Shown here one piece after another: positions 46,585 to 57,640 of a stretch of DNA of 64,000 nt. The position numbers and the translations under genes were made by a program. Source of the stretch: Datisca glomerata (Eukaryota; Streptophyta; Magnoliopsida; Cucurbitales; Datiscaceae); assembly GCA_003255025.1 (NCBI GenBank), contig QANY01012059.1, positions 1,426,001-1,490,000 on the forward strand, read 5' to 3'. The first letter of the stretch is position 1; the number at the start of each line of letters is the position of its first letter. The notes under the pieces are model-generated. The model did not search any database, was not told the DNA's origin, and saw only the letters and a list, made by a program, of their open reading frames with translations.

Positions 46585-49500
46585 ATGTGTGTTAGCAGTT
46601 ACTGTATCATGGATAACGAGAAGGTTTGCTCTATGGGGGATGATGAAGCTAAAGGGAAAAGTAGAAAAAAAAAAGTAGAGGGCCAACCATTATGGCACAT
46701 CTTTCTCTTTGTAGAAGTGGTGGTGATAAAAAAAGTTGTTCCTTATAATCAAAGAGGTCAACCAATAGACCCTATAAGTTCTAAACTTTAGAGTTATGTT
46801 GGTGTTTTAACCCGTCGAATGGCCCCCATCACATCCAATCAATGGACGGATGTACCGAATGAGATAAAAGAGAAGATTTACAGTTGTGCTTAGGTATGTT
46901 TGCATAAGTGTGACCATTATTTGTAATGCTTAGATACTTTTAATAGCATTATATACTAAGCCTACCATATTATGTTTTTAATATTTATGTAGATGTCATT
47001 TGTTGTCAACCAGACATTAAAAAAGAAGCTTATTTCATCAGCGAGTATTAAAAAAGAAGCTTAGATACTTTCAATATGAAGTACAAATTGACAAATACAT
47101 ATATAATCTCGTCTATTCATGACATTGATTCCTTGAAGAATCCAGCAGAAGAATTTTCATTATATTGAAAAGAGACATTAGGATCAATTTGTTCGTGCCT
47201 AACTTAGCTGACTTTCAGGTAATACTTAATTGTTAATGTTCAACTCAAATTTGTACTTACATTTATTTATCCATTGTAGATGGTTAGTTAACAAAGAGAA
47301 AGAGAAAAGATAAAAAAATATTTACAACCATTGATTGTCAAGAAAGGGATACGCAGGCTTGGAAGAAGAAATGGTATATATCTTTTATTAGTTTAATACT
47401 CATTTTTATTTATGTTGTTATTATTCTGAATATGTTATTCATACTGTGGGATAGAAAAAGACGTTCCACGTTATGGAAGGCGGCTCGCACTAATAAGAAG
47501 GGAGAAATTGAGGATGCGGTTGTGGAGGCATGTGTTAAGAGGATTATAAGTACTATATTCTTGTTAAAGTTAATATATTCATAGTTTTAATTAACTGAAA
47601 GAGAATTATTTATTTCTTTTTTTCTAAGATGAGTTTGAAGATTCAGGGTAGTTACTTCAGGTAGCAATGATGCATTAACAATGGCATTAGGCACACCAGA
47701 ACATAACAGACGAGTAAGAGGCATCAGAGGTTGTGTCACTCCTTCTATATTCTTCCACACCGCTTGGAAAAATGCAAGAATTGACTTAGAGGAAGTTGTA
47801 AAGCGACAAGAGAGACATATGGAGATGTACTCGCAATTGGTGGCCATTGAACTGAGAGGGAAAGATAAGAAGATTGCTAAGTTGGAAGTAGAGATTGCTC
47901 GCATGAATAAGGCAGCGACGTTATATGATAAGGGAAGTTGCTCCAACGTTATAGAAGATGAGAAGGTTCTAAATGGAGTAGTCCAAATTGATTTCAACAA
48001 GAAGCCCGTAAAGAAGGTAATCAATCATATTTATGTTGACATGTTTTTTCAGACAAACTAGTTAGGACAACTCAGGGGTAACTTGTTTTCTAAATATAGG
48101 AGATACTTGTATAATGCCTCTAAGTAACTTTTTCTCTTCTTACTAGGGAAAAAATGTAATGTTGTTCATAGAGACTAGTAGTGATTTTGTAACATATGGT
48201 ACACAATTTGAATCTGATGAGGTTGAGCCTATGGTGCATAATATCTCATTGGGACCAGACAATGCACGAGTATCAATTGATATTGTTATTGACTCAACTG
48301 CCCCATTACCCGTACCCGTTCGTAATGAACTGAGAACTGTTGGAGATGCACTAGGTTATCTTATGGCCTGACTGAGGAGTCTCATTAGGGTTGGGAAGAT
48401 GAAGGTATTAGTTTTTTATTAGTTGCATCACTTACTAAAGTTTGAGTGTTTCTTGGGTTTTAATATTTATCTTATCATAGGAGAAACGAAAACATCCTTT
48501 GAAACAACCACCTTTGGTGACTAGTAGCGTGCCTTCGGAGTTGAAGATGCTAAGCTTCTTTGCGGTCAAACAAATGGGTGATCATAAAATTTAAATGAAT
48601 TTAGTGAAAGAGATCATGGGCAAAGACCGTGATATATATTGCCAAAAAGATGATATATTGTGTCTTGCTAATATGCATGAAATCACTGCGATGTGTATTG
48701 TGATATACATAGGGTAAGAAGTGCTTATTTACATTATTTTTCATTAATTATAAGTTTTTTGTGTACTTATGTTAGTTTTTGTAGGCTTCTTTTTGTATTT
48801 GTTGATCCATCAGCTATCTCTTTTAGAGGAGGTAAAATGCATAATAGATCTCGTTATTGAAGCAACGTCTTGGAGAAGTCGTTATGTGATCAATTGGTGC
48901 ATGTTTCTTATAATGTTGGGTAAGAATTTTAGTTCTTCATATAAGAGAGATATCTTTCTTAGGTCTTTCTAAAGATACAATTGTATTCATGTTTCTATTC
49001 TGGTGGTCATTGGGTACTTTATGTTATTGATGGTCCCAAAAATATTGTTTACCAATTGGATTCAATGAGGTCAAGAGATATCCATCATGACGCCCTCGAA
49101 GTTATAAACGTGTAAGTTTCCATTATGTATATTTCTCTAACAAATCGTTTGATAAGAAGAATATAGGTAGATTATATGCTCTTGTCGATCATTCTTTATA
49201 AAGATAGGGTGATAATAATTTATAATGCTCAGAAGGGGAACAATCATGGGAAAAAGAGTCTCCTATGGAAGAAAGTAATGAAGGTGAGTACAAGACATTT
49301 AATGTTATCTAAACCATTTTAGATTTGCTGTTATTATTATTATATTTAAACTAACTATTTTTCTTTATAGCTCCCTCGTCAACTTGGGAACGTCGAGTGT
49401 GGTTACTATATTTTACGCTTTATGAAAGAGATCATAGTTGACCTATATCATTGCAACATTCTTGAAATGGTAAAAAAACATTCGAGATATTGCTACTACA

Positions 49501-49899
49501 AATATGTTTTGTGTAGTTTATAATCTCCTTCTAAAAGTTGGTTTGCTTTTTTTTTTTTGGGGGGGGGGGGGNTATTTGTGGTGGGGTGGGGGGAGGGCTA
49601 TATTAGGGGGATGGTTATAAGAGGTTGGTTTGCTTATTTTAGGGGTTATAATAGGTTGGTTTGCTTATTTTGGGGGATATAATAGGTTGGTTTGATTATT
49701 GGGGGATAGTTATGAGGAGGGGGGAGGGTTATAATCTATTGTAACAAGAAGTAGCTTAAATTACTAATTGATATTACATGCAGATTTTTGGAAAAAATGA
49801 ATATACTCGAGGCGAAATCAATGAGGTGTGAATACAGTGGGCACAATATGTTGGGCGTTTTGCTGGTGATATTATTGGAGATGAATGCAATATGCAATA
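46585..49899 (+). CDS. CACTA-borne Ptta/En/Spm-type protein with C-terminal Ulp1-like (C48) protease domain, multi-exon, degenerate
   Basis: About 12 exon-like blocks with GT/AG borders match the plant Ptta/En/Spm protein common in CACTA elements. Blocks in order: VVPYNQRGQPIDPISSKL, SYVGVLTRRMAPITSNQW (46731-46890); LSRKGYAGLEEEM (near 47340); STLWKAARTNKKGEIEDAVV (47463); ALGTPEHNRRVRGIRGCVTP with a coiled coil (47681-48016); FVTYGTQFE and VRVSIDI-like DNARVSIDIVIDST (48147-48404); then a cysteine protease region. That region has QLVHVSYNVG, GHWVLYVIDG (catalytic His, about 49008), YQLDSM (Asp) and RQLGNVECGYYILRFMKEII (Gln and Cys, 49375-49434). The C48 fold cleaves SUMO-like tags in known relatives, and its role in transposons is unproven. 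In-frame stops (46789, near 49826) suggest decay, although an intron could remove some. Confidence 0.65.
49551..49745. repeat. Poly-T/poly-G run and about 33-bp GGTTGGTTTGCTTATTTT repeats
   Basis: Ten T then at least fourteen G with an N at 49572, followed by three to four units of TTATAATAGGTTGGTTTGCT. They lie inside the last intron of the CACTA gene. Confidence 0.8.
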
Positions 49900-49949
49900 G
49901 TTATTTTGGTTATATCAATGGTTATACATATGATGTTTTGTCAAGGAAA

Positions 49950-50245
49950 TGTTTTTTGGAGGTGGATGTACACACGTCCAGGGTGATGAATGATGTTTGG
50001 GTTATAAATTTTTTTGGGAATGAATGTACATATAATGTCTCGTTGATGAATGTTGTTTGGGTTAGCAATTGTTTTGGGGATGAATGTACATATAATGTCC
50101 AGGTGATGGTTAGAAATTTTTTTGGGGAATGAATGTACATATAATGCCTAGGTTGTTTGGGTTAGGAATTGTTTTGAGGATGATTGTATATATAATGTCC
50201 AGGTGATGAATGATTTTTTCGTTAGGAAATTTGTTTTGGAGATGA
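49950..50245. repeat. CACTA subterminal tandem repeat, about 60-65-bp units
   Basis: GGGATGAATGTACATATAAT followed by GTCCAGGTGATGAATG repeats about four times, with open frames on both strands that are by-products. Confidence 0.85.
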
Positions 50246-50619
50246 ATGAAAATATGATACTCGTGTGATGTATCAATGTAACTACACATTTGTTTTGTCT
50301 GAGCAATATTTGGCTTTAATGAGTACTTTCAGGATTACTAATCATCAAGATGGTACATAACTTGATATATGAACTGAATTGACAGGTACAGGTAAATTTA
50401 TTGTTCTACTATCTCAATTATTTTTGGTAATTGATTAGTTGATTTCATGTCTACTTTATCAACATAGAAATTGTCTATAACCTTTAACATACATTTTTCT
50501 TTGCCCAAACTGTAGCTGTGTTTTGTATTCTCACTTTGTACACATTTTTTAAAGCTGTTAGAAGCCGGGCCTCGAAAAATTTCATCATTGAATGGAGCGT
50601 TAACATTTCTCTAGCCTTT

Positions 50620-50810
50620 AATTCTCTATGATGTAAATATACTGCAGTGATGATTACTTGCCATTATTCATTGAGACGGTGTAAGTATGTTACTTGTATT
50701 ATCTTTGATAATTTTCTATGTTGTAAATATGCTACAGTGATGATTACTTGCTCTTATTCATTGAGAATGTAGAAGTATGTTACTTGTATTATCTTTGATT
50801 ATTCATTGAA
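50620..50810. repeat. CACTA subterminal duplication, about 95-bp unit
   Basis: Two copies of TGTAAATATRCTRCAGTGAT, then GATTACTTGC and GTATGTTACTTGTATTATCT. Confidence 0.85.
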
Positions 50811-50929
50811 ACAATAGCTCTCATGATTTATAAACGTGAAATGGTTGTTCTTTTGAGATTTGAGCTTCATTTTTTTCTTCTTTCTGATCATTTGAGAACA
50901 CTTGGTACCACTTTACAAAGCTTTTTAGG

Positions 50930-51250
50930 CTATTGATTCTGATAATTTTGGCTTGGGGGGGTGATCGATGACCTTTTTGATTGACTAGTTTTGGCTTGGA
51001 TGGGTGATTATTTTCTTTTGATTGACTAGTTTTGGCTTGGGGGGTGATCGATGTTCTTTTGATTGACTAGTTTTGGCTTAGAGTGGTAATTTTTTTTTTT
51101 TTATTGACTAGTTTTAGCTTTTTGGGGTGGAGTGAGTTGATTATTTTCTTTTGATTGACTAGTTTTTTCTTGGAGGGGCGATTATTTTCTTTTGATTGAC
51201 TAGTTTTGGCTTGGGGTGATTATTTTCTTTTGATTGACTAGTTTTGGTTA
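50930..51250. repeat. CACTA subterminal tandem repeat, about 43-bp unit
   Basis: TTTTGATTGACTAGTTTTGG then CTTGGGGGGTGAT occurs about seven times with length variation. Arrays like this near the ends commonly bind CACTA-encoded proteins. Confidence 0.85.
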
Positions 51251-52954
51251 GTGATTCTTACTAGTTATGAATGCAGAACTGAGTTTAATATGTGATGTGT
51301 AAAAGATAATTGAGATGGTGTTTTCTTTTGACGTAGTTATCTTTTAGTTCGAATCCATTATCCATTGTAAGATTGTTGAACTAATAATCTTTTTCTCATA
51401 TATCTCTTACTTTCTAGGATATATGACGTCTCGGATATCGTTGTACGCCCTTCTATCTGTGAGGGAATGCAACATTGGGGCTACCAACATGAATATGTCC
51501 TGTAAACGTTTTATGGTTTCTGATTATGCAGCCAAGACTTGGTATTTTATCAATTAATAGTTTTTCGATAATGAAACTTATTTCTCATGACGAACTTTCT
51601 TATAGTTTTTGGACAATATGTTATGATGAGATAAGAGTGAGTATGTTGTTGGTTAATTTTATGATTTATAGTATCGGTAGGGAACTATCTAGGATCGATG
51701 TTATATATTGTTAGTAGAAGTGTCTAGAGGATTTATGATTTATATCACTGGTTGGACTATTTGAGATTTTATGATTTATATTATTGTTGGAAACTATCTC
51801 GGGCCAATATTATATAGCTGCGAAAATTTAATTAAAAAAATCTTTTATTTTTTTTCTTTTCTTGAACTTTAGATGATGGGGACTTCCAGTCATTTATTTG
51901 TTTTATGCGGCACATAAGATATGGGGATTCCCCATAATTTAACGTCTACATGGAGTAACTTATGACGGGTTTTACCCATCACCCAACCCCTTTTTGTAGC
52001 AGTGAGAGGAATAGAAGAAACAATATCAATTGGATCAAAATGTATTTTAGTGTCATTCCTACACTCTTATGTGATAGGTGTTGTCACTTAATTAGTTAAG
52101 TGTGATTATTTGTATTGAAATTAATTAATTCATTATTTTTTAATTATTAAATAATTAAAAAAATTAAAAAAAAATAATTAATTGATTGATAGAGATCAAT
52201 TAGATTTATAAATTGGATTGATAAATTTTGATACAACACAAACTCTAAGAGGATATATACCAAAATCGGCCATGGTGGTTATTTTGGTGTTAATTTTCAA
52301 AAATTTGAAATATAGAGGTATATTTACGAATTCTTAAATTAATAACTATATATATGTGATAGCAATTTGATTGCCACACAGATTGTATTAGATACAACAC
52401 AATAGAACACAGTAATTGATATTGATCAATACAATGTGTAATTACACAGAGAGAAGAAAAAGAGTTTCTCCCCCTTCACATGTTACCGCAGAATTTAAAA
52501 TTGAAGGAAGACAAATTTCAATTTTTCTTAATCAATCATTTTGAGAGTCCACACTCAGTTCCTAAATAAATTCTCATGAGATATATTTATGAAATTAACG
52601 AGTGGTTATTGGTGTAAAGAAAATTTTGGGAAATTGGTTCTTAAAGATCGTATTTGGATTTTGGTTCTTGAAGATCAAGCTTGAAGATTTGGATTTTGAA
52701 GTTTGAAGAACGTGAAGAACGAATACATGGATTCCACCAATTCAAAAAATCTCCGATAAATCGCAAAGGTGAAAATCGTTTCAACCTTTTTCTATTCATT
52801 TAAATATTTGATATGCATGATTGGTTGTTGTTTTGGCTTTTAATTATTCTATTCGACTAACTAAGTTTTAGAAATTTTTTTTGTTACTCCGCCCACGAAC
52901 CATTCGTGGTTCAAACTTTTTTTTTCATTTTAAAACCACCGATCCAACAGATCT

Positions 52955-53310
52955 AGGGGGAATACATCTAGCCGATGGGGCTCAATGACAGTATTCACCC
53001 AAAGCCTCCTCTAAAAGGGATCTCTCAGTACCAAACCCATTCCCAATGTGGGAGGTAGCACACCACCCTCAATGTTTAGAGTGGTCATACTAGAGGAGGT
53101 TTGTTCCTTCCAATACGACGTAGCCTCGCCCCTAATCCTAGTCCACAGCCTTCCAAGTGTTCCCAGGCAACCATACGTCCACTAAATTCTTTGTCACTTA
53201 ACTTGATGGTTTGTGATGTGATGACTCGTTGTAATAGCATAGTGATACGTCTTGTCTGATGTACGCCATTGCTGTGTTCGAGTTGCATTACGAAGGGTGA
53301 TCCAGGCACC
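52955..53310 (-). other. Probable continuation of the gypsy LTR/3' region; unrecognised open frame
   Basis: A minus-strand frame at 53315-53085 (TRRITMLLQRVITSQTIKLS, DKEFSGRMVAWEHLEG) has no family I recognise. It may be chance within LTR sequence that was joined to 36118-36684 before copia-3 inserted. Confidence 0.3.
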
Positions 53311-53311
53311 T

Positions 53312-53462
53312 TCATGGTACAACCATAGGGGTGACATCAATGGTGCTACCATTGGGGTGACATCAATGGTGCTACCATTGGGGTGACTTCAATGGTGCTA
53401 CCATGGGGGTGACATCAATGGTGCTACTATAGGGGTGACATCAATGGTGCTACCAAGGGATT
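53312..53462. repeat. 26-bp minisatellite
   Basis: About six units of TGGTGCTACCATTGGGGTGA-CATCAA. Confidence 0.95.
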
Positions 53463-53509
53463 GACTCCCCATGGTCCTGCCATATGGACGACCCCCACGG
53501 GTACCTTAG

Positions 53510-53690
53510 TCATGGCTATCCATGGGGTGCACCTCAGTGGCGGCACCCCAAGGGGTGCACCTCAGTGGTGGCACCCCAAGGGGTGCCCCTCAACAGTGAC
53601 ACTCAATGGTGCGTCTCAGCGGTGGTACTCCATGGTACGTCTCAGCGTGGTACTCCATGGTGCATCCTTGGTGGACACACTCCTGATACG
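53510..53690. repeat. 27-28-bp minisatellite
   Basis: About six units of CCCAAGGGGTGCACCTCAGT-GGTGGCA, decaying to the right into CTCAGCGGTGGTACTCCATG. The plus-strand open frames here are artefacts. Confidence 0.9.
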
Positions 53691-54049
53691 TCATAAGAGT
53701 TACGTTTTGTGGGGAGTCAATATTGAGATCGTCCACCCTCACGCACATTTAGTCCCCTGTGCAAGCACGATGCAGAGTAATCAGACTTGTACACAATTTA
53801 TTTAATGTAGCAATTGATTGTATCATCAAGTCCCTAGTCCTTTGATTATTTTCATTACATGATGTATGTGGGATGCATCGATCCATTATGCTTAATGTGC
53901 CTTTTTTATGTGATGTAGTCATCTATTTGTCCTTAGATTCGACAAACCTAGATGGGTTTCATGGGGGGGGGGGGTAAAATTTAAAAAAAATCAAATTTTG
54001 GAATGTGGGGAGTCCCCTCTCCTTTCTCCCCCTTTTGAAAAGAGAAATC
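53691..54049. other. Spacer between minisatellites
   Basis: No frame or repeat is convincing. A G run lies at 53964-53974. Confidence 0.4.
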
Positions 54050-54640
54050 ATGTCGAGTGGCGGTATGAGGGAGTGAGGTCGAGCACGACCAAGCTCTCTT
54101 CCAGTGGCGGCATAAGGGGGTGAGGTCGAGCGTGGGAGCTTGCTTGTGGGGGAGTGTAGTGGCGGCATGGGATGGAGGGGGGTGGTCGAGCTGGGAGCGC
54201 GCTCGTGGGAGTGCAGTGGCGGCATCACACTTTGAGGGGGAGTCAGCGTGGGAGCTCACTTATAGGAGTGCAATGGCGGCGTCACACTGGGGGGGGTCGA
54301 GCGTTGGAGCTCGTTTATGGTAGTGCAATGGCGGTATCACACTTTAGGGGGGAGTAGAGCATGAGAGCGCACTTGTAGGAGTGCAATGGCAGCATCACAC
54401 TTTGGGGGGGGGGGGGGGGGGGGGNGGGGGGGGGGGGGGGGGGCGAGCGTTGGTCGCTTGTCAGAGTATAATGGCGGCATCACACTTTAAGGGGGGGAGT
54501 CAAGCGCGAGAGCTCGCGTGTGGGAGTGTAGTGGCAACATCACACTTTGGGGAGTCCAATGGCTGTATGAGGGGTGAGGTTGAGTGGCGGCATGACTGGG
54601 GGGTCTAGTGGCGGCACTGAGGGATTGGGAGTCCAACGGC
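54050..54640. repeat. GC-rich minisatellite, about 55-60-bp unit, with G-run and N
   Basis: About nine units of GAGTGCAGTGGCGGCATCAC followed by ACTTTGGGGGGGAGTCGAGC and GGGAGCTCGCTTGTGG. A run of more than 30 G with one N (54425) breaks the array. Open frames on both strands read the repeat. Confidence 0.9.
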
Positions 54641-54954
54641 GTCTTTTCTTGGCATAGGAGTCCAGCAGAGGCTTGCTTGGTGTGGGAGTCCAGTGGTAGC
54701 TTACTTGATGGGGAAGCATAGCGGCGACACGGACATGTTGTTTTCTTTGCTTGAGCTAACCAAGTCTTTGTTTAATTTGCAGATCTTGCTTTCACGGGCT
54801 ATCAAGGAGTCATCGTGTGCACCAGTAAGAGTCAGGCTCTCTACTTTGGATTCCTCTCTTTAGGTGAGTGAAATACTCATTGTTATACTTAGAATTTTTG
54901 CAAGTAAGATGCCTCATGATGAACACGCATCCCCTATAAGATGTTTGTAATATG

Positions 54955-55620
54955 TTTTTCCCTTAGGAAAATTTTGAAATTTTTTACCTCCATTGAACGT
55001 GCCTCCATCCATAGAGTGTTTTTAGTATGCTTCCCCCTTAGGAAATTTCGAAAATTTTACCCTCGTTGGACATGCCACCATTGAACGTGCCTCTGTCATA
55101 GGGTGCTTGTAGTATGCTTCCCCCCTTAGGAAAATTTTGAAAAATTTTGCCCACGTTGGACCTGCCTCCATTGAACGTGCTTCCGTCATAAGGTGTTTCT
55201 AGTATGCTTCCCCCCTTAGAAATTTTTTGAAACATTTTCCTCCGTTGGAAATGCCTCCATCGAACATGTCTCTGTCATATGATGTTTGTAGTATGCTTCA
55301 CCCCTTAGGAAAATTTTTAAAAAATTTCCCCAGTTGAACATGCCTCCATTGAACGTGTTTTCATCATAGGGTGTATGTAGTATGCTTCCCCCTAGTAAAA
55401 TTTTGAAATTTTTTGCCTCCGTTGAACGTGCCTCCGTCATAGGAAAAGTTTGAAAATTTTGTAGCATGCTTCACCCATTAGGAAAAGTTTGAAAATTTTG
55501 CCCCCGTTGGACATGCCTCCATTGAAGTGCCTTCCCAATAGGGTATTTATAGTATGTTTCTCCCCTTAGGAAAATTTCAAAAATTTTGCCTCCATTGTAC
55601 ATGCCTCCATCATAGGGAGT
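54955..55620. repeat. Tandem repeat, about 95-bp unit
   Basis: Roughly seven units of CTTCCCCCCTTAGGAAAATT, TTGAAAAATTTTGCC, CGTTGGACATGCCTCCATTG and AACGTGCCTCCGTCATAGGG. Confidence 0.9.
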
Positions 55621-55689
55621 TTAGAACGTGCCTTCACTTAGGAGTGCCGAAGTGCCTCTGCTGAGGAGTGCTGAAGTTACTCTGCTGAG

Positions 55690-56545
55690 GATTGTTAAAA
55701 GCCTATACATCTTACCAAGCATAATGTCTATCATGGATGTTTTCAGGTAGAGGCTTGAAAGCCTATGCATCTCACCAAACATGATGTCTATCATGGATGT
55801 TTTCAAGTAGATGCAAGAAAAGCCTATGCATCTCACCAAGTATGACGTTTATGATGGGTGTTCTTAAGTAGAGGCGTGAAAGCCTATACGTCTCACCAAG
55901 CATGACGTCTATCATGGGTGTTCTCAAGTAGAGGCGTGAAAGCCTATGCATCTCACCAAGCATGACGTTTATAATGAATATTCTCAAGTAGAGGCGTGAA
56001 AGCCAATGGATCTCACCAAGCACGACGTCTGTCATGGGTGTTCTCAAGTAGAGGCGTGAAAGCCTATGCGTCTCACCAAGTATGACCTTTATCATAGGTG
56101 TTTTCAAGTAAAGGTGTGAAAGCCTATGCGCCTCACCAAGCATGACCTTTATCATGGGTGTTCTGAAGTTGTGGCGTGAAAGCCAATGCATTTTATCAAG
56201 TATGACGTTTATAGAGTGTTTTCAGGTAAAGGCGTGAAAGCCTATGCATCTCACCAAGCATGAACTATACCATGAGTGCTTTTAAGTATCTCACCAAGCA
56301 TGACCTTTATCATGAGTGTTTTCAAGTAGAAGCGTGAAAGTCTAAGCATCTCACGAAAGCATGATGTTTATCATGGGTGTTTTCAAGTAAGGGCGTGAAA
56401 GCCTATGTATCCCACCAAGCATGACGTTTATCATGTGTGTTTTCAAGTAAAGGCGTGAAAGCCTATGCATCCCAACAAGCTTGACCTTTATCAGGGGTGT
56501 TCTCATGTAGTGGCGTGAAATCCTATGCATGATGTTTTATCATGG
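55690..56545. repeat. 60-bp minisatellite, about 14 units
   Basis: The unit is GAAAGCCTATGCATCTCACC, AAGCATGACGTTTATCATGG, GTGTTCTCAAGTAGAGGCGT. Because 60 is a multiple of three, the minus strand stays open as a 20-residue periodic frame. No spacers distinguish the units, so this is not CRISPR. Confidence 0.95.
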
Positions 56546-56712
56546 GTGTATTCTAGGAAAGGCATTGGAGCCCCATTAAGTTGTGATATTTCATAGAACA
56601 TCTTTAGAGCCAAAATTATTTAAAGTTCTTCCGATCATTGCAAGTTTGATTATAAAAGAGCGAGCCAACTGGCTTATATCACTCGCCGTCGCCTCAGTTG
56701 CTATTGTTTCAA

Positions 56713-57197
56713 TTAATGACAAAGCGTTTTGACATTGGCATGTTCAAGGAAATGGGATGGATCTGTGAGTCCGACACCATCCGTAATGATATCAAGCTTC
56801 TTCAATTTCTCATCAAAGAACCGCCTAAAAAAATTACACTTTTGGGTGGGGTGTGATGTAGTCCGATGATATCGATAGAAGTTTGGGAAACTCCTTTCCT
56901 CCCATGTAGGTAGCACGGTGACCCAAGGCAAAATGTCTCTTTATCCTTTATCCATGCGTCTACTAGTGTTTCTAACTTATCCATGGTGCAAGGGAAATGT
57001 GATGGGTCAGTCCCCTCATCTCTACCTCTCTTATGACTACGCCCTTGTGGTTGTGCAACCGCTACTTGAGGATGGTAGCGTGATGTGGTGGGTCTCCAAG
57101 GGTGGTCATCACGGTCACCCCTCTCAGGTTTTCGTGGCTTACGCACTTCAAAAGAGGCATATATAACATTTTCATGCCCTATGGAATTTGTATGCAT
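56713..57197 (-). pseudogene. gypsy gag C-terminal fragment
   Basis: From 57197 leftward: an Arg/Pro-rich basic stretch, then DPSHFPCTMDKLETLVDAWI. After a frame shift comes FPNFYRYHRTTSHPTQKCNF and FRRFFDEKLKKLDII. The YHRTTSHPTQKC block matches the zinc-knuckle-like C-terminus of gag in a plant Ty3/gypsy lineage (usually YCxxHRxxGHxTxxC), with the first cysteine replaced. No pol follows on either side. The tandem repeats downstream on the same strand may be that element's non-coding part. Confidence 0.6.
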
Positions 57198-57640
57198 ACT
57201 AAAAAGAACGGAGTATTAACACCAAACTTTTAAGAAAAGCACATTTGACACATACAAACATTGCAATCATGAAATTTATTTTGGTGTGACATGTAGGTAA
57301 TCATTTTATTGAATTTGTCCATTTATTTTGATTTTATAGGATTTCATATTAAAGTTCAAATAATGTATTTTATAGGGTGACAAAGATAGATTACACCTTG
57401 TACAACGATTTTACAAGAAAGGCTTGAAACATTAATGGAAAAGGGAAAGTCTTATGAAATTAAAAATGGGTAGTATTTTGATTTTATCAAATTTTGCAGA
57501 ACAAAGATGATAAGAATGATTTTGTGGGGAGATTCGATTGAGAACGGAGGTATGATTTAAAAGATTTTGTAAAAGACAGTCCTAGTATTGTTACTACAAA
57601 TGTTCAGATGAACTACTATGGAGGTAAGTTATATTCATTT
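57198..57640 (+). other. Unresolved segment with a faint OB-fold-like translation
   Basis: A plus-strand frame around 57388-57500, with one shift, reads like RFYKKGLETLMEKGKSYEIK then NGSILILSN, reminiscent of replication-protein-A-type OB folds sometimes carried by Helitrons. The match is weak and stops follow. Confidence 0.2.

Larger units (their letters stand above)
45244..52004 (+). mobile_element. CACTA (En/Spm) DNA transposon, 6.76 kb
   Basis: The left end is CACTACAACGGATGGG. The right end, read inverted, is CACTGCTACAAAAAGGGG. Comparison with the uninterrupted 5' LTR shows the empty site GAGAACAGGAATAG, giving a 3-bp target duplication, ACA on the left and AGA on the right (one mismatch), as expected for CACTA. 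It carries one multi-exon gene and subterminal tandem repeats. I find no TNP2-type DDE transposase, so it is probably non-autonomous. Confidence 0.9.
36690..52949 (+). mobile_element. copia-3: Ty1/copia element with a CACTA transposon in its 3' LTR
   Basis: LTRs lie at 36690-38609 and 44365-52949, the latter containing a 6.76-kb CACTA insert. The target duplication GATCT is present on both sides (36685-36689 and 52950-52954). The interior has a primer site, gag, protease, integrase, RT and RNase H in copia order. Without the CACTA insert the element is about 9.5 kb. It is inactive because of stops throughout, a rearranged RT active site and no purine tract between RNase H and the 3' LTR. Confidence 0.92.
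44365..52949 (+). repeat. copia-3 3' LTR, split by the CACTA element
   Basis: The LTR halves are 44365-45243 and 52005-52949. The start TGTTAAATTATGTCC has lost a few bases relative to the 5' LTR. It ends GATCCAACA. Confidence 0.9.

Noticed and set aside
47587..48024. 145-codon minus-strand open frame
   Set aside because: It is antisense to the ALGTPEH exon of the CACTA gene, which matches a known family.
53461..54608. Gly- and Pro-rich open frames on both strands
   Set aside because: They arise from GC-rich minisatellites and a poly-G run containing an N.
55772..56191. 139-codon minus-strand open frame
   Set aside because: It is a 20-residue repeat produced by the 60-bp minisatellite, with no family match.
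55690..56545. Regular 60-bp periodicity suggestive of a CRISPR array
   Set aside because: Whole units repeat with no unique spacers, in plant nuclear DNA. It is a minisatellite.
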